DNA of 13,333 nt from Acidobacteriaceae bacterium (GTDB lineage: Bacteria; Acidobacteriota; Terriglobia; Terriglobales; Acidobacteriaceae), in the NCBI GenBank assembly GCA_030049955.1, contig JASIJX010000337.1, positions 1 to 13,333 on the forward strand, read 5' to 3'. Every line of letters begins with the position of its first letter. The first letter of the stretch is position 1. Under the pieces are notes generated by a model. It was not told the origin of the DNA. It saw only the letters and a program-made list of their open reading frames with translations, and ran no database searches. A program made the position numbers and the translations under genes. Below, one piece after another: positions 1 through 6,823 of this stretch.

Positions 1-1875
1 CAGATGGCGTGGTCGCCGGATTCGCGCGCGCTGGCGTTTTTTTCGGATTGCGCGAACGCGGGAGCGCAGAGCGATTTGTATGTGTGGGATGTTGAGGCGA
101 GTGCGGCGCACCAGGTCGCGGCGCTGCACGGCTACGCGCACGAGCCGGCGTTTTCGCCGGATGGGGCAAGCATTGCGTTCCTCTATGTTGAAGGCGCTAC
201 GCGGCCGGCAGGAGCGCTGGCGGCCGAACCGTTGCCTTCCGGCGTCATTGGCAAGGACCATATCGAGATTCAGCGCATTGCCAGGGTGACGATTCCTTCG
301 CTCTTGAATTGCGAGCCTTCGGCGTCGCCTGACAAACGCCCTCAGGCCACTCAAACTCCCTGTAGCATCGGGCTTTTCAGCTTTCTTACACCGCCCAGCC
401 TCCATGTTTTTGAGTTCGATTGGTCTCTGGATTCCAGGTCTCTCGCCTACGTGGCCGCCGAGCCGCCGGGTGAGAACAACTGGTGGGTGGCGAAGCTGTA
501 CACGCAGGCTGCCGATGGCGCCGGCGAGCCGAGGGCGATTCTTGCGCCCGCAGATGTTGCGGGTGCGTTGCATGGATTGCAGATTGCGGTGCCGCGGTGG
601 TCGCCGGATGGGAAACACATCGCGTTCATCGGCGGATTGATGAGCGACCAGGGATCGACGGGCGGCGATGTATGGATTATTTCGGCGAGCGGTGGTATTC
701 CGCACGATTTGACGGCGAACCGGCAGGCGACGCCTTCGTGGATCGTGTGGGACGGCAATGACCACCTGCTGGCGGATGAGATTGCCGGCGGAGCCAGCCG
801 GCTGGTGCGCTTTGCACTGAAGAACGAGAACGGAAGGATTTCTGCGCGGCAGGAAAAGATTGTCTTCAGCTATCCGGGCACGATTGGCGACGGAACGCTG
901 GCGCGCGGTCTTTCTTCGACGGCGGATGAGCGTGAGTTTGTTTTTACGGCGAGCAGTTTTGACAAGCCAACAGAGATTTACGAAGCCGACACACGAGCCC
1001 AGTCGGGCGAGAGCAATGCGACGAGCGAAGCGGGCAGCGATCCTATTCAGCAGCTCACGCATATTAATGACGGGGTGGCGCCGGTTTGGGGCAAGTCGGT
1101 TTCTGTGGAGTGGACGAATGAAGGCTTTCATCTGCAGGGGTGGTTGATTCTGCCCACGGAGTATGATCCGGCGAAGAAGTATCCGATGATTGTGGAGGTG
1201 CACGGCGGGCCGGCGTCGGCGATGATGGCGCGCTGGGGTGCGGGCGGACCGCTGAGCCCGGCGGCGTTTTCGGCGCTTGGCTATTTTGTGTTTCTGCCGA
1301 ATCCGCGTGGCAGCTACGGGCGGGGTGAGCGGTTTACGGAGGCCAACCGAAAGGATTTTGGCTACGGCGACCTGCGCGACATTCTTGCCGGTATGGATTC
1401 CGTTACGGCGAAGTATCCGGTGGACGCGCACCGCATTGGCCTGACGGGCTGGAGCTATGGCGGATTTATGACGATGTTTGCGGTTACGCAGACGCAGCGT
1501 TTTCGCGCGGCTGTGGCGGGCGCGGGCATCTCGGACTGGCTGAGCTATTACGGCGAGAACTCGATCGACCAGTGGATGATTCCTTATTTTGGGGCCTCGG
1601 TGTATGACGCTCCGCAGGCGTATGCGAAGAGCTCGGCGATCGACTATATCAAGCAGGCGCACACGCCTACGCTGATCGTGGTGGGCGACCGCGATGGGGA
1701 ATGTCCCGCGCCGCAGTCGTTCGAGTTCTGGCACGCGCTGCGCGATCTGCATGTGCCGACGCAATTCGTGGTGTACCCGAACGAGGGGCATGGATTTACG
1801 AATCCTGAGCATCAGCGCGACGTGCTGGAACGCGCGGCGGAGTGGTTCGCGGCGTATATGCCGGCGGGGTCGTAA
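1..1875 (+). CDS. S9 family peptidase (prolyl oligopeptidase / DPP-IV-like), 5' partial
   Basis: A serine peptidase of clan SC, family S9, which cleaves short peptides (often after Pro or Ala). The reading frame is open from base 1 and the first visible ATG (4) lies inside a propeller motif, so the true start is outside the window. Numbering from that ATG, PD40/WD40-like blades show WSPDS- or SPDG-type turns near residues 3, 51, 139 and 198. The alpha/beta-hydrolase domain spans about 370-623. The catalytic triad is Ser484 in GWSYGG, Asp564 in GDRD and His596 in EGHG. An oxyanion-type HGGP motif and the NPRGSYGRG stretch also fit S9. Residues about 97-132 look like an extra loop between blades. 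Many homologues are periplasmic, but the signal-peptide region is not visible here. A hairpin with four T's follows the stop by 2 bases, so this is probably the last gene of its transcript. The family is certain; the exact substrate class is not. Confidence 0.93.
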   Translation, partial: QMAWSPDSRALAFFSDCANAGAQSDLYVWDVEASAAHQVAALHGYAHEPAFSPDGASIAFLYVEGATRPAGALAAEPLPSGVIGKDHIEIQRIARVTIPSLLNCEPSASPDKRPQATQTPCSIGLFSFLTPPSLHVFEFDWSLDSRSLAYVAAEPPGENNWWVAKLYTQAADGAGEPRAILAPADVAGALHGLQIAVPRWSPDGKHIAFIGGLMSDQGSTGGDVWIISASGGIPHDLTANRQATPSWIVWDGNDHLLADEIAGGASRLVRFALKNENGRISARQEKIVFSYPGTIGDGTLARGLSSTADEREFVFTASSFDKPTEIYEADTRAQSGESNATSEAGSDPIQQLTHINDGVAPVWGKSVSVEWTNEGFHLQGWLILPTEYDPAKKYPMIVEVHGGPASAMMARWGAGGPLSPAAFSALGYFVFLPNPRGSYGRGERFTEANRKDFGYGDLRDILAGMDSVTAKYPVDAHRIGLTGWSYGGFMTMFAVTQTQRFRAAVAGAGISDWLSYYGENSIDQWMIPYFGASVYDAPQAYAKSSAIDYIKQAHTPTLIVVGDRDGECPAPQSFEFWHALRDLHVPTQFVVYPNEGHGFTNPEHQRDVLERAAEWFAAYMPAGS

Positions 1876-1877
1876 AA

Positions 1878-1909
1878 CCGATCGGGGGCCGGGGCCCGAC
1901 CGGACTTTT
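1878..1909 (+). terminator. Probable rho-independent terminator of the S9 peptidase gene
   Basis: A G+C-rich stem pairs 1878-1886 (ccgatcggg) with 1895-1903 (cccgaccgg), 8 of 9 pairs, with an 8-base loop. It is followed by a short TTTT at 1906-1909. It begins 2 bases after the TAA. The T-tract is short, so termination may be inefficient. Confidence 0.55.
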
Positions 1910-1969
1910 GGGTGATGCGGCGGCCGGGCCAAGTGAGGGCTCGTCCTGATACACTTTCTCCTTAGGTTA

Positions 1970-2140
1970 GGCAATTGCTTGCCCGTTCCCGGAGCTCCCG
2001 AAAAGGGGCTCCTGCGGTCGTTTTTCCGGTGGGGTTACTCTGCTCCGGAGGCAGACTGCCGAGCGGCGGGCGGCTCGAATTCAATCATTCTGACGGATCG
2101 GAAAGAACCGTTCCGCGGCGGATTTTGCGGAACGGGGAGG
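1970..2140 (+). promoter_or_regulatory. Hairpin-rich 5' region of the lipoprotein gene, ending in a strong RBS
   Basis: Several inverted repeats follow one another. GGCAA/TTGCC lies at 1970-1983. GGAGCTCC/GGGGCTCC with an A-rich loop lies at 1991-2012, with a T5 run soon after. CGAGC/GCTCG lies near 2068-2085. A perfect 9-bp stem pairs 2108-2116 with 2127-2135. The right arm of the last stem runs into the GGGGAGG ribosome-binding site (2134-2140), which sits 4 bases before the ATG at 2145. This arrangement could make translation depend on structure. I could not match it to a riboswitch class by eye. No clear promoter was recognised. Confidence 0.4.
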
Positions 2141-2144
2141 ATTC

Positions 2145-4736
2145 ATGCGGCGGTTTTTGACGCTCTTTTGTTTGTTAGGCCTGGCTCTGCCGGCTGGTGT
2201 TTCGATTTCCGGTTGCACGCGTAACCCGGCAGCGAATTATTGCAACGGAGTCGGCTATGGCTTGAAGATCGGGCAGGTAGCGAATATCACGCTCCAGCCG
2301 CAGATCGCGGGAATTTCGCTGGCGTACGGACAGACGACTCAGGCGCAGAGTCCCCAGGCGACCGATTGCAAGGGCTCTTCGGTTACTGTGTCCACCAATT
2401 CCTACACCTGGGGCACGACGAACAATCAGCTCGTGGATATTTCGCCGACCGGTTCGATTTGCGCCGGTACCTGGAATCGCAATACGGGCGGCGGCATTGC
2501 GAACTATACCTATTGCAATGCTCCGAACCCGATGCCTTCGACAAGTGGACTGCCGTACGGCATTGCTTACATCACGGCGACCGCAGACTCGGTGACCTCA
2601 AACCCGGTGGCTGTATACATACACGCGCCAGTGACGTCGGTGACGCTCGCCTTACCAGGGCAAACATCGACGACAGGGGGACAGTGTTTTTCGCAGACGC
2701 AGGTGGCGCAACTGGATGCGCAGGCGTGTTACGCGAACAACGGCACGCAGTATTTAATGTGCGCGCCATCGACGGTGACCTCTGCAAATTACGCCTGCCC
2801 GCTCGCTCCGGGAGTGACGTCGGTTCCGACGTGCGAATCATCGATCGGCACGATGAGCTTTACGGTTGGCACGTCATCGGTGGCGTCGATCAACGCCACG
2901 AATAACCAGATCACTGCGGAGCAGCCGGGCACGACGGCGATTACGGCTTCGATTGCCGGCTCCGGTTCTTCGGCCGGATATTTCTCCACCTGCCCGCCAG
3001 CCTCGATCGGGGTGACGCTGGCCAACGGATCGACGTCGGGCGTGGTGACGCAGGGCGTGGCGCAGAACCTGACGACGACGGTTCTGGATACGAAGGGCAA
3101 TCCGATTTCGGGCCTTGCGCTGACTTACCAATCGACCAACCCGATCGACATCACGACCAGCAGCGGCGGCGCGATCAGCACGAATTTTCCGGGCGTCGCT
3201 TCGATTACCGCGATCTGCCAGCCGGGCACGTGCAATCCTGCGCCCATCAACCAGCTCGGCGCCAATGGCACGGGCCTTTCGCTGTCTTCGAATGCGGTGA
3301 CTATTACCACGCCGGGCACGGCCAGCCAGTATGCATGGTTTGGCGCGCCGGGCAATTCGCAGTATTTTGTCCCGATTGAATTGCTGACGGGCACGGTGGG
3401 CTCGACGGTGCGGCTGCCGTATGTGCCGAACTCGATGATGATGGACCGCGGCGGCGACAGCCTGTACTTCGGTTCGGCGCGCGAACTGATGGCTTACAGC
3501 ACGGCGACCAACTCCCTCGGCACGCAATCGACGGCGACGCCGGGCGTGGTGCTGGCGGTGGCGCCGGATAACTCGCGCGTGCTGGTCAACGATCAGGCGC
3601 GGCACCTGTTCTACATCTTCAACACGTCGGGCGGCAGCTCGACCTCGTTCCCGGGCATGGGCAACGCCGCCATGTGGACGCCGGATGGGCAGACGCTGTA
3701 CATCACCGACAACGCCAATCTGAATACGCCTTCGAGCTGCAGTCCGGCGCCTACCAGTCCGATCACGGGTCACACCGATACGCTGTACGTTTACAACGTG
3801 AACACTGGCTGGAACACGTTTGCGTTGCCGCCGAGTCCGCTACCGACGGCTGTGCCATGCAGCGCCCAAGCGAACGAGTGGAATCCGACGATGACAATCC
3901 AGCAGACGCCGGCGGTGATTATTCCCAGCGTGGGCGCGTATGTGCGCGGCACGCCTACCAATGCATATACCTGGTGCCCGTCGGGGACCGTCGGCAATGC
4001 GTCGAGCATAACGTACTACCCGGAGGGCGACAGCAAGGCAGTGCAATCGGACGTGCTGGGGGCAACTCTGGATGGGGATCACATTCTTGGAGCGGCGTTT
4101 AATAGCGGAGGCACGATTGCGCTCTCCGACCTTGCAATCAGCATTCCGAGCACGCCGCTCCAGACGACAACCGGCAGCAGCGTGCAAGCTCCGGACGCAT
4201 GCCCGGTGACGACAAACACCACAACGGGCGCGCAGACGCTGGGACCACTTTTAATAACGTCGTCGGAGAGCCCGGTGACGGTTTCAGGGGTTTCGGCGTC
4301 GGAAGTAAACCAGGTCGTCACAGGTTCCACGCCGATTTCGGCTTCGGGCGGCGCGGGCACGGGACTGGCGTTTATCACGTATAACGGAACAGCGACTGGC
4401 GCTTCGCTGCCGTACTATGTGCCGTCTTCGAGCGGCGCGGGCACGGTGAATTATGTGACGCTGACCGGCGCTTCGAACATTACGGGGCCGATTGCCGGCG
4501 TGTTCAGTCCGGACAACACGCTGTTCTTCGTCTCGACGGCGGGCGATAACGAGATTCACTACATCAAGATTCCGACGACGCTGAACTCGACGTCGACGCC
4601 GACCGATACGCAGCAGGTGAGCCCGAGCTTGCCCGGCTGCGATCCGAGCACCGACACGGGTTGCGCATTTACCGGCACACCGGGCACGGTTGTTCCGTCG
4701 ACGGTGATCACGGTGAAACCGCGGTCGACTACGTAG
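2145..4736 (+). CDS. Secreted lipoprotein with bacterial Ig-like domains and a C-terminal beta-propeller-like region
   Basis: 863 residues. The N-terminus has two Arg, a hydrophobic core and a lipobox ISGC, so signal peptidase II should cleave before Cys24 and the protein should be lipid-anchored outside the inner membrane. Residues about 35-160 and 160-290 are Ser/Thr-rich beta repeats; the second carries the BIG2-like signature around SVASINATNNQITAEQPG (about 245-262). A further Ig-like unit covers about 294-390. From about 392 to the end are YVTN/YncE-like propeller strands (for example APDNSRVLV, TPDGQTLYI, SPDNTLFFV). The mature part holds roughly 19 cysteines, which suggests disulphides outside the cytoplasm. 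No catalytic residues were identified, so a surface adhesion or binding role is only inferred. The start is supported by GGGGAGG four bases upstream. The gene is monocistronic, with a strong terminator after the stop. Such Ig-like/propeller proteins are common in Acidobacteria. Confidence 0.85.
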   Translation: MRRFLTLFCLLGLALPAGVSISGCTRNPAANYCNGVGYGLKIGQVANITLQPQIAGISLAYGQTTQAQSPQATDCKGSSVTVSTNSYTWGTTNNQLVDISPTGSICAGTWNRNTGGGIANYTYCNAPNPMPSTSGLPYGIAYITATADSVTSNPVAVYIHAPVTSVTLALPGQTSTTGGQCFSQTQVAQLDAQACYANNGTQYLMCAPSTVTSANYACPLAPGVTSVPTCESSIGTMSFTVGTSSVASINATNNQITAEQPGTTAITASIAGSGSSAGYFSTCPPASIGVTLANGSTSGVVTQGVAQNLTTTVLDTKGNPISGLALTYQSTNPIDITTSSGGAISTNFPGVASITAICQPGTCNPAPINQLGANGTGLSLSSNAVTITTPGTASQYAWFGAPGNSQYFVPIELLTGTVGSTVRLPYVPNSMMMDRGGDSLYFGSARELMAYSTATNSLGTQSTATPGVVLAVAPDNSRVLVNDQARHLFYIFNTSGGSSTSFPGMGNAAMWTPDGQTLYITDNANLNTPSSCSPAPTSPITGHTDTLYVYNVNTGWNTFALPPSPLPTAVPCSAQANEWNPTMTIQQTPAVIIPSVGAYVRGTPTNAYTWCPSGTVGNASSITYYPEGDSKAVQSDVLGATLDGDHILGAAFNSGGTIALSDLAISIPSTPLQTTTGSSVQAPDACPVTTNTTTGAQTLGPLLITSSESPVTVSGVSASEVNQVVTGSTPISASGGAGTGLAFITYNGTATGASLPYYVPSSSGAGTVNYVTLTGASNITGPIAGVFSPDNTLFFVSTAGDNEIHYIKIPTTLNSTSTPTDTQQVSPSLPGCDPSTDTGCAFTGTPGTVVPSTVITVKPRSTT

Positions 4737-4758
4737 ACTGCGATTCGAACCTAACGGC

Positions 4759-4786
4759 AAAAGGCCGGCTGCTTGCCGGCCTTTTT
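4759..4786 (+). terminator. Strong rho-independent terminator of the lipoprotein gene
   Basis: A perfect stem pairs 4761-4769 (aaggccggc) with 4775-4783 (gccggcctt) around a TGCTT loop. It has an A-run on the left and T5 at 4782-4786. It lies 22 bases past the TAG stop and could act in both directions because of the flanking A and T runs. Confidence 0.92.
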
Positions 4787-4830
4787 GTATGAAGAGAGAC
4801 AGTCTGTGTGCCTGGCAGTTCCAAGAACAT

Positions 4831-4860
4831 CCCTCAGCGGCTAAAGCCGTGCCCTTTCAA
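4831..4860. repeat. Possible dispersed-repeat fragment with a small hairpin
   Basis: The sequence CGGCTAAAGCCG (4838-4849) forms a 4-bp stem with a TAAA loop, followed by TGCCCTTTCAA. From memory, similar 'ctaaagccgtgccctt' modules recur between genes in Terriglobia genomes. No second copy is present in this window, so the repeat status is inference. Confidence 0.25.
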
Positions 4861-4886
4861 GCCTCGTTCTAACCCTGCGCGCGCAA

Positions 4887-4922
4887 AGACTCTGCGTGCG
4901 CTGTGCACGATAGAATCGAACT
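4887..4922 (+). promoter_or_regulatory. Candidate promoter of the VOC-RibH/nusB operon, possibly leaderless
   Basis: TAGAAT at 4911-4916 is a good -10 hexamer (5 of 6 to TATAAT). The expected transcription start, about 7 bases downstream, falls on the ATG at 4923. No purine-rich ribosome-binding site precedes that ATG, which is consistent with a leaderless mRNA. The -35 region (around 4887-4893) is weak. Confidence 0.35.
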
Positions 4923-5825
4923 ATGATCAAGGGTGTTTCGTTCCTGCGTTCTGCGGGTAATCCCGAAGCCTACCAGCGTCTGACAGACTTTCTTGCCGCC
5001 GTGGGTTTTGCGCAGGGCAAGGGATGGAAGGATGGCGCGATTGAGGCGGCATCTTTTGCCATGCCCAATGTAATGCTTGAGCTGATCGACAGTCCGATGC
5101 CGGATTCGACCGGCTACCCATCCGATCTTTACATCGAAGTTACTTCGGTAGACGCGGCCTACCAGGCTGCCGATGCGTGGCTGCGCGCGCGTGAGGTTAA
5201 TGGCGCCGAGTTGCGGCTTTCGGAGATTGAAGAGACGCACTGGAAATCGCGCATGTTCACCGCCGAGCCGGAGCGGGGATTCAAGATCAGCTTCTGGGCG
5301 TGGACCGATCCGCTGAAAGGCAAGCCGGCGGCCGTCGAGGGCGATCTCTCGGCCGAAGGAATGAAGTTTGCGATTGTGGTGGCGCGCTGGAACGCGGTGA
5401 TCACCGACCGGCTGCTTGAAGGCGCGCTCGACGCACTGGTGCGCAGCGGCGCCATGCGCGCCGATATCGAGATTGTGCGCGTGCCGGGCGCGTGGGAGAT
5501 TCCGAATGCAGCGCGCACGATTGCCAACCGCGGCAATGTTGGCGCGGTCGACGCGATTGTGACGCTCGGATGCCTATTGCGTGGGGAAACGGCGCACTAC
5601 GAGGCCATCTACAACGAGGTTGCGCGGGGCATTGGCCAATCGCAGCAGGAGACTGGGATTCCGCACAGCTTTGGCGTGCTCACCTGCGAGACGCTGGAGC
5701 AGGCGCTCAACCGCGCGGGCATTAAGGCAGGCAACAAAGGATTTGAGGCGGCTACTGCAGCAATCGAGATGGTGAGCCTGCGGCGCAAACTGGCTGTGAC
5801 GCAGCGGCAAGGCGGACGCGCTTGA
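4923..5825 (+). CDS. ribH: VOC-like domain fused to 6,7-dimethyl-8-ribityllumazine synthase (RibH)
   Basis: The C-terminal half (residues about 138-295) is lumazine synthase. This enzyme condenses 5-amino-6-ribitylaminouracil with 3,4-dihydroxy-2-butanone 4-phosphate in the penultimate step of riboflavin synthesis. Visible motifs are ARWN (154-157), PGAWEIP (188-194), LRGETAH with catalytic His225 and Arg220, GVLTCET, and KAGNKG (268-273). RibH is usually about 150-160 residues; this protein has 300. Residues 1-130 resemble a vicinal-oxygen-chelate (glyoxalase/bleomycin-resistance) domain, with a FLAAVGF segment near 23-29, DLYIEVTSVDAAYQAAD at 68-84 and a glyoxalase-like terminal strand with HWKSRMF at 106-112. 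Its metal ligands are not obvious, so it may not be catalytic. The next in-frame Met (147) falls inside the first conserved RibH strand and no ATG, GTG or TTG lies between 111 and 147, so a separate RibH start looks unlikely. nusB follows with a 4-base overlap, a classic ribH-nusB pair. Confidence 0.92.
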   Translation: MIKGVSFLRSAGNPEAYQRLTDFLAAVGFAQGKGWKDGAIEAASFAMPNVMLELIDSPMPDSTGYPSDLYIEVTSVDAAYQAADAWLRAREVNGAELRLSEIEETHWKSRMFTAEPERGFKISFWAWTDPLKGKPAAVEGDLSAEGMKFAIVVARWNAVITDRLLEGALDALVRSGAMRADIEIVRVPGAWEIPNAARTIANRGNVGAVDAIVTLGCLLRGETAHYEAIYNEVARGIGQSQQETGIPHSFGVLTCETLEQALNRAGIKAGNKGFEAATAAIEMVSLRRKLAVTQRQGGRA

Positions 5826-6298
5826 GCGGGCAAAGAAAAGGCGGGGGACAGGGAAGCGGGCAACGATCGGGAGGCGGTCAGGCGCCAGGGCCACGCCGGA
5901 AGGCGCGGGAGCTGGCGATGCAGATGCTGTTCCAGCAGGATGTGGGCCGGCAGACCGCAGAACAAGTGCGCGCCACATTCTGGAAATCTGGCGACAAGGT
6001 GGAGGATGGCGTCCGCGGTTTTGCCGACGACCTGTTCCGCGTGGCCAACGAACACCAGGAAAAGATCGACGAGCTGATTTCGAGCCACTCGGAGAACTGG
6101 CGGCTGGAGCGCATGCCCGCCGTCGATCGCAACCTGCTGCGCATGGCGGTGGCGGAGATGATCGGCTTTCGGTCGACGCCGTTCCCCATCGTCATCAATG
6201 AGGCGCTGGAGATTGCGCGCCGTTACTCTGCGGCGGAGTCGATCAATTTTCTGAATGGCGTGCTGGATTCGGTGGCGCGGGGCCTGTTGCCGAAGTAG
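5822..6298 (+). CDS. nusB: Transcription antitermination factor NusB
   Basis: NusB binds boxA RNA together with NusE (S10) and supports antitermination, mainly on rRNA operons. The conserved fold is clear: RRKARELAMQMLFQ (25-38), an aromatic/Arg helix with DRNLLRMAVAEM (102-113), and VINEALEIARRY followed by INFLNGVLD (124-149). The start is assigned to TTG at 5822, inside the TTGA that also holds the stop of the upstream gene. AAGGCGG lies about 7-10 bases before it, and no in-frame ATG or GTG occurs before the conserved core. The resulting protein has 158 residues against about 140 for E. coli NusB. The extra length is a Gly/Gln/Ser/Arg-rich N-terminal tail (residues 2-24). The overlap with ribH implies translational coupling. 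Confidence 0.93.
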   Translation: MSGQRKGGGQGSGQRSGGGQAPGPRRKARELAMQMLFQQDVGRQTAEQVRATFWKSGDKVEDGVRGFADDLFRVANEHQEKIDELISSHSENWRLERMPAVDRNLLRMAVAEMIGFRSTPFPIVINEALEIARRYSAAESINFLNGVLDSVARGLLPK

Positions 6299-6307
6299 GC
6301 CAGGGCG

Positions 6308-6346
6308 CGCCACATTGCCTGGCCACATTGTCTGGCCACATTGTCT
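6308..6346. repeat. Three tandem 13-bp repeats between convergent genes
   Basis: Two perfect copies of GGCCACATTGTCT (6321-6333, 6334-6346) are preceded by an 11-of-13 copy (6308-6320). They fill nearly all of the gap between the nusB stop (6298) and the response-regulator stop (6345-6347). The palindrome TGGCCA occurs at 6320-6325 and 6333-6338, so the array could form a 6-bp hairpin with a 7-base loop. No T-tract accompanies it. Confidence 0.75.
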
Positions 6347-6812
6347 AACTGGGCGGCTGCTTGAGCCGCTCAATCAGCCTGAGCGGATGGATGGGCTTGG
6401 CGAGCAGCTCGAATTCGTAACCCTGATTTTTTCCGCGCTGCAAGATCTCCGCGATGCCGGCCTGGCCGGAGAACAGCACGATGCGCGCCGCAGGCTGCGT
6501 TCTGCGAACGGCGATTGCCAGCTCTACGCCGTCCATGCGCGGCATCAGGACGTCGGAGAGCAGGTAATCGGGCTGAAAACTCGCCGCGGTTTCGAGAGCG
6601 GACCAACCATCGTATGCGGCGAGGGCGTGAAAGCCGGCCGATTCGAGAATTTCCGTGATGGTGTCGGCAATGATCTTTTGATCGTCGACCACGAGGACGC
6701 GCGGACGGCTCCGTTGCGTTTGTCCACCGTCGGAATCCTGGTGCGGAAACGGAAACGGAGGCCGGATAGGTTCGTTTGGAGCGACAAGGCAAGGAAACTC
6801 AAATTCGCACAT
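6345..6812 (-). CDS. Single-domain response regulator (receiver only)
   Basis: 155 residues from the ATG at 6812. A CheY-like receiver domain follows a Pro-rich N-terminal stretch of about 35 residues, and there is no output domain. Canonical residues are all present (numbering from a TTG three codons earlier): acidic pair Asp46-Asp47 (VVDDQ), phosphoacceptor Asp90 (SDVLMP), Ser118 (LFSGQ) and Lys142 (AKP). I chose ATG 6812 over TTG 6821 because AGGA, overlapping the kinase TAG stop, sits about 9 bases before the ATG but only 1 base before the TTG. It lies immediately downstream of the hybrid kinase on the same strand, so it is the likely phosphorylation target. With no DNA-binding domain it probably acts by protein contact or as a phosphorelay intermediate. 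Confidence 0.9.
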   Translation of the reverse strand: MCEFEFPCLVAPNEPIRPPFPFPHQDSDGGQTQRSRPRVLVVDDQKIIADTITEILESAGFHALAAYDGWSALETAASFQPDYLLSDVLMPRMDGVELAIAVRRTQPAARIVLFSGQAGIAEILQRGKNQGYEFELLAKPIHPLRLIERLKQPPS

Positions 6813-6823
6813 GATTGGCAATC

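Noticed and set aside
2874..3773. Long minus-strand open frame inside the lipoprotein gene
   Set aside because: Its translation is almost entirely Arg/Ala/His-rich low complexity, which is typical of the antisense of a G+C-rich gene. The + strand gene has clear domains and a signal peptide.
4284..4760. Minus-strand open frame over the end of the lipoprotein gene
   Set aside because: It is an Arg-rich antisense shadow that starts within the terminator; no motif or start signal.
5361..5363. Separate RibH start at internal ATG (residue 147)
   Set aside because: GAAGGA directly abuts the ATG with no spacer, and starting here would remove conserved residues of the first RibH strand.
6308..6346. 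CRISPR array
   Set aside because: The units are directly adjacent 13-mers with no spacers, only three copies, and no cas gene is nearby.
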